DNA from: Gymnothorax reevesii
Lineage: Eukaryota > Chordata > Actinopteri > Anguilliformes > Muraenidae
DNA length: 64,000 nucleotides
Direction of reading: 5' to 3'
NCBI GenBank assembly: GCA_029721435.1
Contig: CM056583.1
Span: 87,001,620-87,065,619 of the forward strand
A model generated the notes under the pieces. It saw only the letters and a program-made list of their open reading frames with translations. It made no database searches and was not told the DNA's origin. This document shows positions 47,101-56,400 of this stretch, piece after piece. The translations under genes were made by a program, and so were the position numbers. How positions within the stretch are numbered: position 1 is the stretch's first letter; every line of letters begins with the position of its first letter.

Positions 47101-48946
47101 AGACTATGTTAGCAAGTTCAAGGAAAGATTGCGTGCAGCTTGTGACCTTGCCAAAGAGAACTTGAAATCAAGTCAGGGAAAAATGAAAACTTGGTATGAT
47201 CATAGGGCTAGAAGCCGTGAGTTTAAACCAGGAGAAATGGTCCTTGTGTTGTTTCCCTTGCAGTCCAATCCATTGCAGGCTAGATTTCATGGTCCTTATG
47301 AAATTCTGACAAAACTCAATGATCTCAATTACATTGTGAAGACTCCAGATAGGAGAAAACCAAAACAATTGTGTCATATTAACATGCTAAAGCCTTATCA
47401 TGACAGAAATGCTAGGGTTGCAGCTGTCACTTCAGATTCTCCAATGGTCGAAACGTGTGAAGATGAGGGGGAGTTTCAAGATGATGAACCAAGAATTAAA
47501 GCTGAAGTTCTTTCATGTAAATTGTCAAACACTGAAGTGTTGCAAAATCTTGATGTAAAACTCCAGCACTTAGAACCCTCACAGAGAGATCAGTTTGAAA
47601 GGTTGATCAAGAAATATGAGGATTTGTTTCCTGATGTTCCAAAGAGAGTTACTATAGCCTCTCATGATGTAGATGTTGGTGATGCCAAATCAATGAAACA
47701 GCATCCATACCGGATGAATCCTGAAAAGAGAAAGATTGCTGAGAAAGAGGTTGAGTACATGTTAAAACATGATATTATCAGACCCTCCAACTCCGATTGG
47801 AGTTCACCCTGTGTGCTAGTTCCAAAACCTGATGGAAGTACTAGATTCTGTACAGATTATCGCAAAGTCAATGCTGTAACTAGAACTGATGTGTTTCCAA
47901 TACCTAGGATTGATGATTGTATTGATAGTATAGGGCAAGCAAAGTTTCTGACCAAGATTGATTTATTGAAGGGTTATTGGTGTGTGCCTTTAACTGAGAG
48001 GGCCAAGAGCATCTCTGCTTTTGCCACACCATCTGGATTGTACCAGTATGAAGTCCTACCCTTTGGCATGAAAAATGCCCCAGCCACGTTCCAAAGGATG
48101 ATACAGTCTACAATCGCCGGATTGCCACACACGGGTGCGTACATCGATGACCTGATCACATGGAGTGACTCCTGGGAAGAACATCTAAAAGATGCAGAGA
48201 CGTTGTTCCAGCGCCTGACCCAGGCTAACCTGACTGTTAACCTGAGCAAGAGTGACTTTGGTTGTGCTACTGTCACCTATCTTGGCTACGTCATAGGCCA
48301 GGGTAAGGTGGCACCCATAAATGCTAAAGTCCAAGCCATCATGGACTTTCCAGTTCCTGACAACAAAAAAGCTTTGCGCCGCTTCCTTGGAATGATCGGG
48401 TACTACCGCAAGTTCTGCAAGAACTTTGCTGAGATTGCTCTCAGTCTAACTAACCAACTGAAGAAAGGCGTAAAGTTCACCTGGGATGATGCATGCCAGA
48501 GAGCCTTCGATCACCTGAAGTCTCTGCTGTGTCACTTCCCCGTGCTCAAATCTCCTGACTTCAACAAACCGTTCTCCATCGCGGTCGATGCTAGTGACCA
48601 AGCTTGTGGATCTGTGCTCCTACAGAGAAGTGACTCTGATGACATTGAGCATCCCGTGGCATACTTCTCCAGGAAGTTCAATCGCCACCAAAGGAACTAT
48701 TCCACAATAGAGAAGGAACTGTTGGCTCTGGTCCTTTCTTTACAACACTTTGAGGTTTATGTTTGTACAGGGGAAAAGCCAATGATTGTGTACACTGACC
48801 ACAATCCGTTAATGTTTTTGAGTAAGATGAAAAACAAGAATCGGAGATTGTTGAATTGGAGTTTGATGTTACAGGAGTTTGACTTGGAAATTAAGCATGT
48901 GAAGGGTACAGACAATGTAATTGCTGATTGCTTATCCCGTGTTTGA
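44132..48946 (+). CDS. gag-pol: Gag-Pol polyprotein of a Gmr1-type Ty3/gypsy retrotransposon
   Basis: A single frame of 1604 codons. I start at ATG 44132 (CAGCAATGG), because the frame upstream to 44099 opens only with GTG. Residue positions: Lys/Glu-rich coiled coil about 73-170; Gag capsid with SCAN-like sequence about 184-343; zinc knuckle CSYCKKSGHVTTNC (404-417, CX2CX4HX4C); protease DTGAS at D496; integrase HHCC zinc finger from H750, then D821, D880 and E916 (exact D-D-35-E spacing) and a GPY/F motif at 1054; reverse transcriptase with D1277 and YIDD at 1337-1340; RNase H from D1486 (IAVDAS) to the DCLSR end. Every catalytic residue looked for is present, with no stop or shift. Integrase lies before RT, unlike usual gypsy elements. 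No chromodomain or envelope frame was seen. From about 48070 to 48740 the codons turn GC-rich, unlike the flanking parts. Confidence 0.96.
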   Translation: MDDFLASPTVGVLKSFKKTELLEICRQLELTEVKPAMRKARLAREIVEYYIDENVFAPGDLEQFPVENPNIEMELKLKMLEIEREEREKEREEKEKEREEREKEREEKEKQREFEREEKEKQRQFQLEKLAREEKQREFELEKFARQRDFELEKFDREERLQMEQLKIKIQTENKFRASQEVKLVPPFSEKDVDNYFQCFEKVAKSCQWPKEHWPLMLQTVLKGKAQQAYSALSADDSSDYEVVKKVILRAYELVPEAYRQKFRGLKKSENQTYVEFANEKQVCFERWCTSMEVKDDFNSLKEMVLVEEFKNCVKDDVKTYLNEKQALNLQSAAKFADEYVLTHKSKFQSSSNNKWSQFQKKGYGDTQDSSPKDKDKSGDGAQKSSNRSDQSVKADSDKSGLVCSYCKKSGHVTTNCWFLKAKKEKEKDTKPNAFVKTRLETPVVDNQSAKLPASCGAKKPNTADFVREEFLPFVSEGFVALNEHTTPVPIYILRDTGASQSLLLMDSLELRDETASGDFILVQGIEGRTVSVPLRSIFLKSDLVTGQVKVGLMSSLPIKGVSLLLGNDLAGGKVVPPVHLTSQPSTENGDEDPSLYPSCAVTRAMAKKAKEDDVVVPSSTLNSQDSGGSPHDSDWPTMVSPFEDLSDTFISSLFSQPDGSGDSDVSGDLSLSRKRLIEEQTNDPEIGVLKRRALPEKEIDAVPVGYYLKDGVLMRKWRPPDIPANADWAVVRQIVVPKVYRNEILTMAHSLPLGGHLGVNKTVDKIMKHFFWPGLRKDVSNFCKTCHTCQVVGKHQLDPPVAPLQPIPAFGEPFSRVIVDCVGPLPKTRSGNQYLLTIMCASTRFPEAIPLRNIKATAISKALIKFFTLFGLPREIQSDQGSNFTSGLFQQVVYELGAKQILSIAYHPESQGALERFHSTLKTMMRTYCYDHEKDWDEGVHLLLFAAREAVQESTGFSPFELVFGHEVRGPLLLLSEQWQEKEPHISLLDYVSKFKERLRAACDLAKENLKSSQGKMKTWYDHRARSREFKPGEMVLVLFPLQSNPLQARFHGPYEILTKLNDLNYIVKTPDRRKPKQLCHINMLKPYHDRNARVAAVTSDSPMVETCEDEGEFQDDEPRIKAEVLSCKLSNTEVLQNLDVKLQHLEPSQRDQFERLIKKYEDLFPDVPKRVTIASHDVDVGDAKSMKQHPYRMNPEKRKIAEKEVEYMLKHDIIRPSNSDWSSPCVLVPKPDGSTRFCTDYRKVNAVTRTDVFPIPRIDDCIDSIGQAKFLTKIDLLKGYWCVPLTERAKSISAFATPSGLYQYEVLPFGMKNAPATFQRMIQSTIAGLPHTGAYIDDLITWSDSWEEHLKDAETLFQRLTQANLTVNLSKSDFGCATVTYLGYVIGQGKVAPINAKVQAIMDFPVPDNKKALRRFLGMIGYYRKFCKNFAEIALSLTNQLKKGVKFTWDDACQRAFDHLKSLLCHFPVLKSPDFNKPFSIAVDASDQACGSVLLQRSDSDDIEHPVAYFSRKFNRHQRNYSTIEKELLALVLSLQHFEVYVCTGEKPMIVYTDHNPLMFLSKMKNKNRRLLNWSLMLQEFDLEIKHVKGTDNVIADCLSRV

Positions 48947-49069
48947 ATGTGTATATATATATCATGTGTTTGAATATTGTATGATATGTATATATAGACA
49001 AGTGTTCACTTAACCATTTTGTATTGAAAAGAAAAATTTTGCCTTTGTGAGTCAAAATTTTTCCCTTTT

Positions 49070-49079
49070 GGAATGGAGG
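49070..49079 (+). other. Polypurine tract
   Basis: GGAATGGAGG lies directly before the 3' LTR and is the expected primer for plus-strand synthesis. It contains one T, so it is slightly imperfect. The 48947-49069 spacer between the stop codon and this tract is AT-rich with TATATA runs. Confidence 0.75.
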
Positions 49080-49578
49080 TGTAATGTGAATATAGGCCAC
49101 TAGATGGCAGTATTTACCTTTTTTTTTGTTAAGCTCAGACTGGAGTCATGTTTGGACATGTTTCCAGACATGTCTGGGGCAAGTCCCCGAAAATTAAAAA
49201 AAAGAGGTCTAAATGTGGGTGGGGTCTGCAAAAGAGTATATAAGGAAAAGAATTGAGACAGTAAAGGAGTAGGAGAAATTGCAAGAAGATGACCAGACCT
49301 GCCATTCTGTTCAAGACCTGTGACATTTCTTTTGTGGATTTCTTTGCCTGTGTTTGAGCATTTTCTTCATCCAGGACATCACCAAGCCACCCCACCAAAA
49401 AGGGACTGTAATTATTGCTGTTTTTTCTTGATTTATCAATCTTGGTCTTTAGTTGTAGGTTGTTATTAGTCTTTGTCTTTGTTAAAAATTAAATGTGTTT
49501 TAGTTGTTGAAACTGTGTTTGTCGTCCCTTGCTGTTGCTGTTGTGTTGTGAATGTAATAACAAATTGGGGCCATAACA
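49080..49578 (+). repeat. 3' LTR
   Basis: It matches the 5' LTR at a fixed offset of 5560 bp with no difference seen by eye. It follows the polypurine tract directly. Its promoter motifs point into the right flank, so it could drive the neighbouring DNA. Confidence 0.97.
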
Positions 49579-49582
49579 TCAA
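49579..49582. repeat. Target site duplication TCAA (right)
   Basis: Right copy of the 4-bp duplication of the LTR retrotransposon. Confidence 0.9.
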
Positions 49583-49585
49583 GAA

Positions 49586-49817
49586 CACTGTAAACTGTGG
49601 TAAGTGTGGTATACTAAATTGTTTTGGGGAAACCAATAACCTAAAAAAAATGTGTACACCAGCTTAACGATCTTATGTGCACAGCACTTAAAAACGTGGT
49701 TAGAATACCTTTTACCGTATGTTTATACCGTTCACAAAAGGCTATTACATTTTTTTTTTTGAGGTAATAGGTTTCCACAAGACATTTGAGTTTGACACAC
49801 TATCTGGGTTGACAGTG
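49586..49817. mobile_element. Short MITE, 'ACCCAGATAGTG' family (third copy)
   Basis: It starts CACTGTAAACTGTGGTAAG and ends CTATCTGGGTTGACAGTG. The body is collinear with 15096-15341 (CACAGCACTTAAAAACG, TTTTTTTGAGGTAATAGG). The left end is more diverged than the right. It abuts the right target duplication of the LTR retrotransposon (three-base gap). Confidence 0.75.
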
Positions 49818-51309
49818 TAGTAGAGAACAAACTTTTACAATCTTAAGAAGAAAACAAAAATCTAATCTTACTCTGAACGAGCAAATTCAGAACCTATATT
49901 ATCAAATAGGGGCTCTGGATTCGTTCTTAAGCACAATCCCTCCAGGAAGATTGGCTATTTCTGGTTGGACTCGCTTTCTCTCTCTAAGCCCAGGGTCTTC
50001 TCACTCACTGTTAAAAGTTTGAAAGTTAGCAGAAAAAATGAATCGGATGGAGATGAGAGCAGCCAAAGTATTAGCTTTAAGACTACAGGCATTGCAGGAA
50101 GTGAGGGAGGAATCAAGTGCGTACAAGTGCAATACTGGGACCAAAATTCATTCCTCGCCTGTTTTTCCCACCTAAAGTTAGTATCCTAGATGAGAAAATG
50201 GTTGAGTGAAGATACTTACAAGACCCAAATGATTTACGTATTTCTGCATGTGGTGATTCGTGAAACCACTGTGTCCTCAAAACAGGTAATATGTCGCAAA
50301 TGTAGCTGAGTTGAATAACTCTTATTATCTTCATCACTGTTTGCTGATAGTAGCGTGGATTTGTCTTCCTCTATAATCTATTGAACTAATCCAGCTGTGA
50401 GTGGATCCGAAGCAGTGGTGTAGTGGAGGGTTTTCGGAGGTGTACAGAGTGTTCTCATCTCCTTCTCTGTCAATTTAACGTATGTCTCTTTTCAGCCAAA
50501 AAAAAAAGAAATTGAAATAAACGATAAGCCCGTGAACAGTGTACTTAAAAGAGAGAAACCAATTCTCCTCGGACTATTACGCTACTGACTGAAACATAGC
50601 CTCATCCTTTTCGTTGGACCTGCATTGTGAAAAATTTCAAGTGGGTTAAACGTGCAAAGGAAAGTTCACTGGCTGACTTAAAAATGAGAGTAAATGTCAA
50701 CTAAATGTCTATAAACTCACTTAAAAGATGAGCATTGTTTCAGCTCACAATTGTGAAGACAATGGATAATTTTAATTCCAACCTTTGAAGATAAATTGAT
50801 TTGTGTTCAATTTCTTAAACTTGTCATGAGAAGAGTTCAAGAGGAGAAATATGGTCACATAACTTAATGGAGCTATTTTTTTTTTTTTTTTTGACAGTGT
50901 GCTAAAAAGCAACAAAAAGTGAGAATTGTTTTCACAAAATCCTCTCATTGAAATTGAAGACAAATGTATATGATCCAGGATTCCAAGTAAAACACTCAGA
51001 TTTTGCATACTTAAAGAGTAACTATAAGCTAGAACACTTTTTAAAGCAATGATTTTCAATAAAATACTGTTCTCTAATGAAATTAAATCATGCAAGTGTT
51101 ATTTTCAACATTTGACGCTACCGGTCTTCATCTCACAAAAGGAGGCTCGTTATGAATCCAGTGTTTGAAATGAGCGGAGAGCACTCACCTAGAGTTGTTT
51201 GCATGTATGCGAAAAATATTTATGTCATGTTTATGTCACCCGGTCTGGTCTGATAGGGTAATGTCTGTGCACTTCCAACCAATCAAAACCAATCACATCC
51301 CCACAATCA
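49818..51309. other. Non-coding DNA
   Basis: No gene is supported. A possible TIR pair (CAGTGGTGTAGTGG near 50413 and CTATTACGCTACTG near 50574-50587) has no matching target duplication and is not called. Confidence 0.45.
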
Positions 51310-51790
51310 TAACTGGGAGTTTTCAAAGCTCAACACAACCGAGCCCCCTCATCTTCTGCTCCCATACCAACCAACCCGCACCCAACGCTCTGCTGATTCT
51401 CACCTCCTATCCACTCCCTCGGCTCGCCTCCGCTCCATGGGCGACGGGGCTTTCAGCATGGCTGCCGTACGCTCTGGAACACCCTTCCACTTCCCTTTCG
51501 CCAATTCACTTCGCTTTCCACCTTTAAATCCTTGCTGAAAACTCATCACTCTTGATTTTCCTCCAAACCTCGAGCTGCCCTGTCTCTGTCCTTTTTGTCG
51601 TTGTATCTTTTTTGCTTTGTAACTCGCTGTGATCTCTTCCTTTGTAACTTTAGTGCTGTCTTCTGCTCGTGCTCTTCATTCACTGTACTTTCTCTGTTTT
51701 CATTGCCCTATGTCTATTTTTACCCTTTGTACAGTGTGCTTGGGTGACCTGAAAGGCGCTTTAAATAAAATGTATTATTATTATTATTTT
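51310..51790 (+). pseudogene. LINE 3' end (CR1/L2-like C-terminus), frameshifted
   Basis: The + strand shows, split over two frames, GDGAFSMAAVR and LWNTLPLPFRQFTSLSTFKS followed by LLKTHHS and a stop. This is the 'GDRAFSVAAPRLWNSLP...TFKSLLKTHLF' C-terminus of many fish LINE reverse transcriptase proteins. A T-rich 3' UTR, the phrase AAAGGCGCTTTAAATAAAAT and an (ATT)n tail (about 51771-51788) complete the LINE 3' end. It is 5'-truncated and frameshifted, hence inactive. Placement in the CR1/L2 group rests on the tail phrase and is tentative. Confidence 0.75.
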
Positions 51791-53367
51791 TTGTTTGTTT
51801 GTATGTTTTTGTGTTCTGTTTTTAAATGTCTGCATTAGCAAGAGAAAAGCTCAAACCCAATGCAACTCTTCACTTTGAAAACCTTTTTTATCTAATGTAC
51901 TCTACTTGCTGCTGCAAGCTATGCTCTATATTTGGGCAGGCAATGGGTAAATAGCATTATGATGAGGATATTTTTAGGTGGCTATGTTGGATTCGGTTGG
52001 GAATTTGTGGAGAGATCCCTTGGTACATATTGATACTGGCTCGGTTCAGAACAATATCATTACAGAAATGTGGGTCTATTTAGTTGTGTACCTAATTGTA
52101 CTCTGGGTACATTTTGATGGTTCCCTGGTCGAGAGTGACCCTATCAGCTCAAGTAAGTGGTTCTGACAAATTTATGCTCTCCATACAAGTGTTGTTATCA
52201 GAGAGACTCATTGCTCATCATTTTAGTTAGAGTGGATGAGCTCCGAGAATTATTTTTATATTTCATTAATTTTCCTTTGTCTTAATTTTATCTTTTATCT
52301 TTTTTATCTGCCTTTTTGACGGCAATATTATCCAGTCATTTTCCTGCCAATACAACTTTTGCAAATGTTTTAATCATCAGTCCATTTATTAGTGGTGACT
52401 TGCCAATGTATCATCCACAGGAGAAATAGAACTTCTTCATGTAGTCATTTGCCTTTTTTGTTGCAAAGGTTTTGAAGTATATTCAGGAATTTAAGTTCTT
52501 GGGAACAGCAGAAAAAGGTAGATGGCACACATCTGTTTTAAAAACCATCAAATGTTATCATTGACTTTAAAAATAGTTTATGATCATGCTGGATTATTTC
52601 CTTTCTTATGACAAAACATGAAAGGTTGGCAGAAGAGAATAGTTTGGGTTTAAGCAAAGGATAATGTTTAGGTTTGAATGTTTAATTTTAAAGAGTAATA
52701 AAAGTGGCATTCTGGCTGATTTTAAATGTATTTGTTGAAGCAGTTCTCCATGAGGTACTAGTATTTTAATTTACTTCAAGCAAATTTTGAACAGCAGTGC
52801 TTTTTTATTCTACAGAAACTTGAAATTGAATAAAATAGGCTAGTCTCCAGTGGTCTGATAATAACCGCTTTTCAATATTTTATACCATTTCCACCGGGCT
52901 TTAATGTAACAGAGATGTGGGACGTTTGAATCAGCGATGCTTTTAACAGTCCCATCTGTGAAGGTCACTGATGGTGAGCTGGTTATATTCCAACTGTTTG
53001 AATTCAAAGCCACGAGAAGAGACAGAATTTCCTGAATTCAAGCTCTGGTTTAACAAAAAAGTACTGCTGTTCCTCCAAAATGGTTTTCCTCCGTTTTTGT
53101 AGCAAGGACTACATCTTGCAACAACATTTTGTTGTGACATTTTCTCACATAGGTCATTAGTAGTCGATTTGTAATAAATGTAAAGTGTTCTTTCTCCAAT
53201 TATTCCTTTATTATATCTTGCAAGTTAAAGCTGTAAAGTTCATTGAAATGAGTGTAATGCCTAAGGGTGATTGCTCAATGCATGAAATTAAACTCTATAT
53301 TGATAGAATTACCAGTTTGTGAAGTAATTGAAGACCTATGCAAAACTGATTGAGATTAAATATTTCA

Positions 53368-53427
53368 TACACACGCACTCACACACACGCGCACGCACAC
53401 ACACACAAACACACACACACATACACA
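53368..53427. repeat. (CA)n microsatellite
   Basis: An interrupted CA repeat with CG steps. Confidence 0.9.
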
Positions 53428-56400
53428 ATTATATAAATGTTCTGAAAAATGAGCATGTGTGACCATAATCCTGTGTGCTGCAGCACTGGGCCAATCTGTG
53501 ATTCATCATATTCCATTTTTAAATTTGTGTGGAAGTTTTCCTGCCAGAGCGGTGAAATTAGCCATTCCATTGCATCATGTATCACATTGATGGAGTCCAT
53601 GAACTTTCTCCTGGATAGAAACACATCCCATAACTGCAGCCAGCTAGCTTATCATGCCTTTACATAAAACAGCGATTAGCATAAGCTTTAGCGCAGTCCA
53701 CCCTTATGACAGATGAAATGCTGTAGATTATCAGGCTGGCGGACATGATACAAACAATGGACCTGAGGCTCTCCCATTTCTTGTCTCTCTCATTGCCCGA
53801 TGGGTCCATTTATAAATGCATGTCTGGCTTCCTGGAGCGGGCCATTGAAGATTGAAAGTGCTGTCATCAGCTCTGATCAGAGGCATGAGTATCTGCGGGG
53901 CTCAGACACCCATCTTCAGGTGACAGATGTCTTCCCAGGACCACCACACCGACGGAGGAAAAGATCCTTATATCAGAGACTCAGCTCACCTTTTCATGAT
54001 CACAAACTCACTGAGTCACTAAAAGAAAGAGCAAGTCCACCATCTTGCAAAAGGGCCCTGTATTTACAGCAATTTAAGGTGCGATTGCTAAAAGGTTTGA
54101 TTTTAGCATTTGTATTATTGGGATTGATTAGTTTTAGCCCAAAAAAAGAAGGGGAAAAAAAACTTTCTAACTTGTGGATGTGCTTCCAGCTGGTTAAAAG
54201 CTCCCCAGAAACTTTGAAATCCTCATGTCTGTGCAGTGGTTGTTCGCTCTTCAAAGCGATCTTTTGAAGCGTTATTGGGTGACCGAGGGAGCAAGAATAG
54301 AAGGTAATGGCTGCTTAAGGAGAATATAGAGCCACTGACACTCAAAGCCAGTCAGAAAAGGTGAAACCAAAAGTAGCGTAGATTTCTCCTCTCACTTTTA
54401 AGATGTAGTTTTTGACAACCTATCTATGAAAAAATAAAGAAAACATTTTGTCCTCCCCAATGGCATGACAAGAAAGATCAATGAAATTGAGAGTTTTCCA
54501 GTTTAATCAGGCAGTCGTTCTATCATTAACAATCTGTCAGCACTGGATGTTGTAGCTGGTGATATTAATAACATTAAGATTCATGTTTATCCCAGAACTT
54601 CACCTCGGTTACATGGCCTCATCTTAATTACAGGTAAAACAGTATATTAATGAAATTAATTATATTGTGACAGATTTTTAACTTTCCACTGAATTATTTC
54701 CACTCAATTATTTTGAATGATAACACCTGTCGGATTTTTTCTTTATATTTCAGTTTTTTTTTTTTTTCAATTTACAGTCTAATAATAATTCCACCTTTAC
54801 GTGGTTTGAGTTTTCAAACTGTAACCGTCAGTAACCAGCAGTGATTGTGACATCGGCATTACAGTGTTCCATTAAAAATGTGACCCTGGACTTTTTATGT
54901 TTTAATAAAAGCTGGAAATATTGATAAATAAGTGTGTCAGACTGGCTGTGCTGTGGAGGAGTTTTGCTCATTTTCAGCAGGCACAGGCAGACTGTGGGAG
55001 GCAGATTGACCTCTTTTGTGTGATAAGAACAGTTGGGTCGACCCTGGTGGGTCTGGGCTGGGCCCGCCCTCTCTGGGCTCTGCTGTGGGCGATTAATCAG
55101 CCCAAGTGAGGCTGCTAGCAAGTGCTAGAACAGCCAGTGTTCGATACCAGACCGTGGGGGTGGTGTCACTACAGTGGGAGACTGTATTCTAACAGGGTGA
55201 GCTGTTAAAAAGACCCCACTGATATTTCTGAAACAGACTCTTCATACAGTAAAATAAATTTCTGGTCAAACTTAGTGTGGTGTAGAAGTGTATTTTTTCA
55301 TGGTAATGTCTGAAGATGTATAACGAGGTCTCCAGCATGGGTGGGCTTGATAAAATTAGTGCACTGTGGAAAACTGATGTCTCTGTGTCTGCGTGTGAGT
55401 GCCTGCTTGTGAGTGTGTTTGGTATTTTATGGTGCCGCTGCTGCAAAGTGACACGGGTGTTTTCATTCATTCAAAGAGGCGATTTACGAGCACCAGAATG
55501 CTCTGTTAGCATTAGGTCCATCCGCAAACACTGGAGCATATTAGCATTGCTACTCCATGAAAACATGACATTTCGCGCCCCGAGTGGACTCTAAAGCAGA
55601 GGGTTTTTTTGGTACATGCACTGGCGTGTGTTTCCTTTGCCCACGAGATCAATCAATGTCAGGTAATCGACAGCGATGGTGATTAGCCGCGGTGACTGGG
55701 GTCACTCAGGGAAAATAATGTTTCTTTGAATTCGGTGGGGCTTCACACTGAGGCTGGCAGTTAGGATGTGAGATGAATGAATCCCTGACTCTGTGCTTAA
55801 TTGTCAGGGCTTTAAATCGCTGGCTTTCCACAGCATGCTGAGACAGCTGGACGCGTGTTCTCCACGTGCCACGGCTGCACGTTTTCTCAGCACCAATCTG
55901 CACTTCCACGCTGAAATAAAGGCTCTTCGGCTATCAGAACGGTTCATTCCCAAGAGAGCTACACCTGCCTTTTGTGGTTCTCATCAGTGCTGTGGTGGTC
56001 AGAGTTCTTCATTCTGATTCGATTTGCTCGATTCTGACTTGAGAAAGACTCTCTTCTGTTGACTTGACTACTTTCCACAACTTTTATTCATCTAGAAATG
56101 AAATAAATTTGCTTATTTCTTGATAATGACTTCCCTTTTTTTGTTGGTTGACTACTTGGGGTTCCTCTGTAGATGTGCATTGCTGATGAGGTTCGCTGGT
56201 GCATTGGATGGACCTGGGATTTTGGGTTAAAACATGATGACCACGTTGTGTTGTGGCATGAAAACTTAGCGGCGTGTACATTTTTAAAACCATTAAGGTT
56301 AAGGGCTCTCTATGTGATTGATTAAACATAACCCGGTACACAAAAGAGGTAGAAATGGGTACGGATACCTTTGCAGATAATTTTCTATGCACTATGGGCT

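Larger units (their letters stand above)
43520..49578 (+). mobile_element. Complete Gmr1-type Ty3/gypsy LTR retrotransposon
   Basis: This is a 6059-bp element with two 499-bp LTRs (43520-44018 and 49080-49578) that look identical line by line. Both begin TG and end CA. It is flanked by a 4-bp target duplication TCAA (43516-43519, 49579-49582). Inside are a primer binding site (44022-44039), one long gag-pol frame (44132-48946) and a polypurine tract (49070-49079). The pol order is protease, integrase, RT, RNase H. Integrase ahead of RT in a gypsy-like element defines the Gmr1 group known from deuterostomes (first named in cod). Identical LTRs and an open frame imply recent insertion and possible activity. 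The 3' end lies three bases from the MITE at 49586. Confidence 0.96.

Noticed and set aside
48947..49079. Envelope-like or third frame after pol
   Set aside because: Only about 130 AT-rich bases separate the stop codon from the 3' LTR, too short for another gene.
50413..50590. Possible hAT-like element with CAGTGGTGTAGTGG end
   Set aside because: The right end matches only loosely and the flanks (ATCCGAAG, ACTGAAAC) do not form a target duplication.
53800..54267. 155-codon + strand open frame
   Set aside because: No recognisable domain, no splice signals that make sense and no codon bias seen. A frame of this length is expected by chance in 64 kb.
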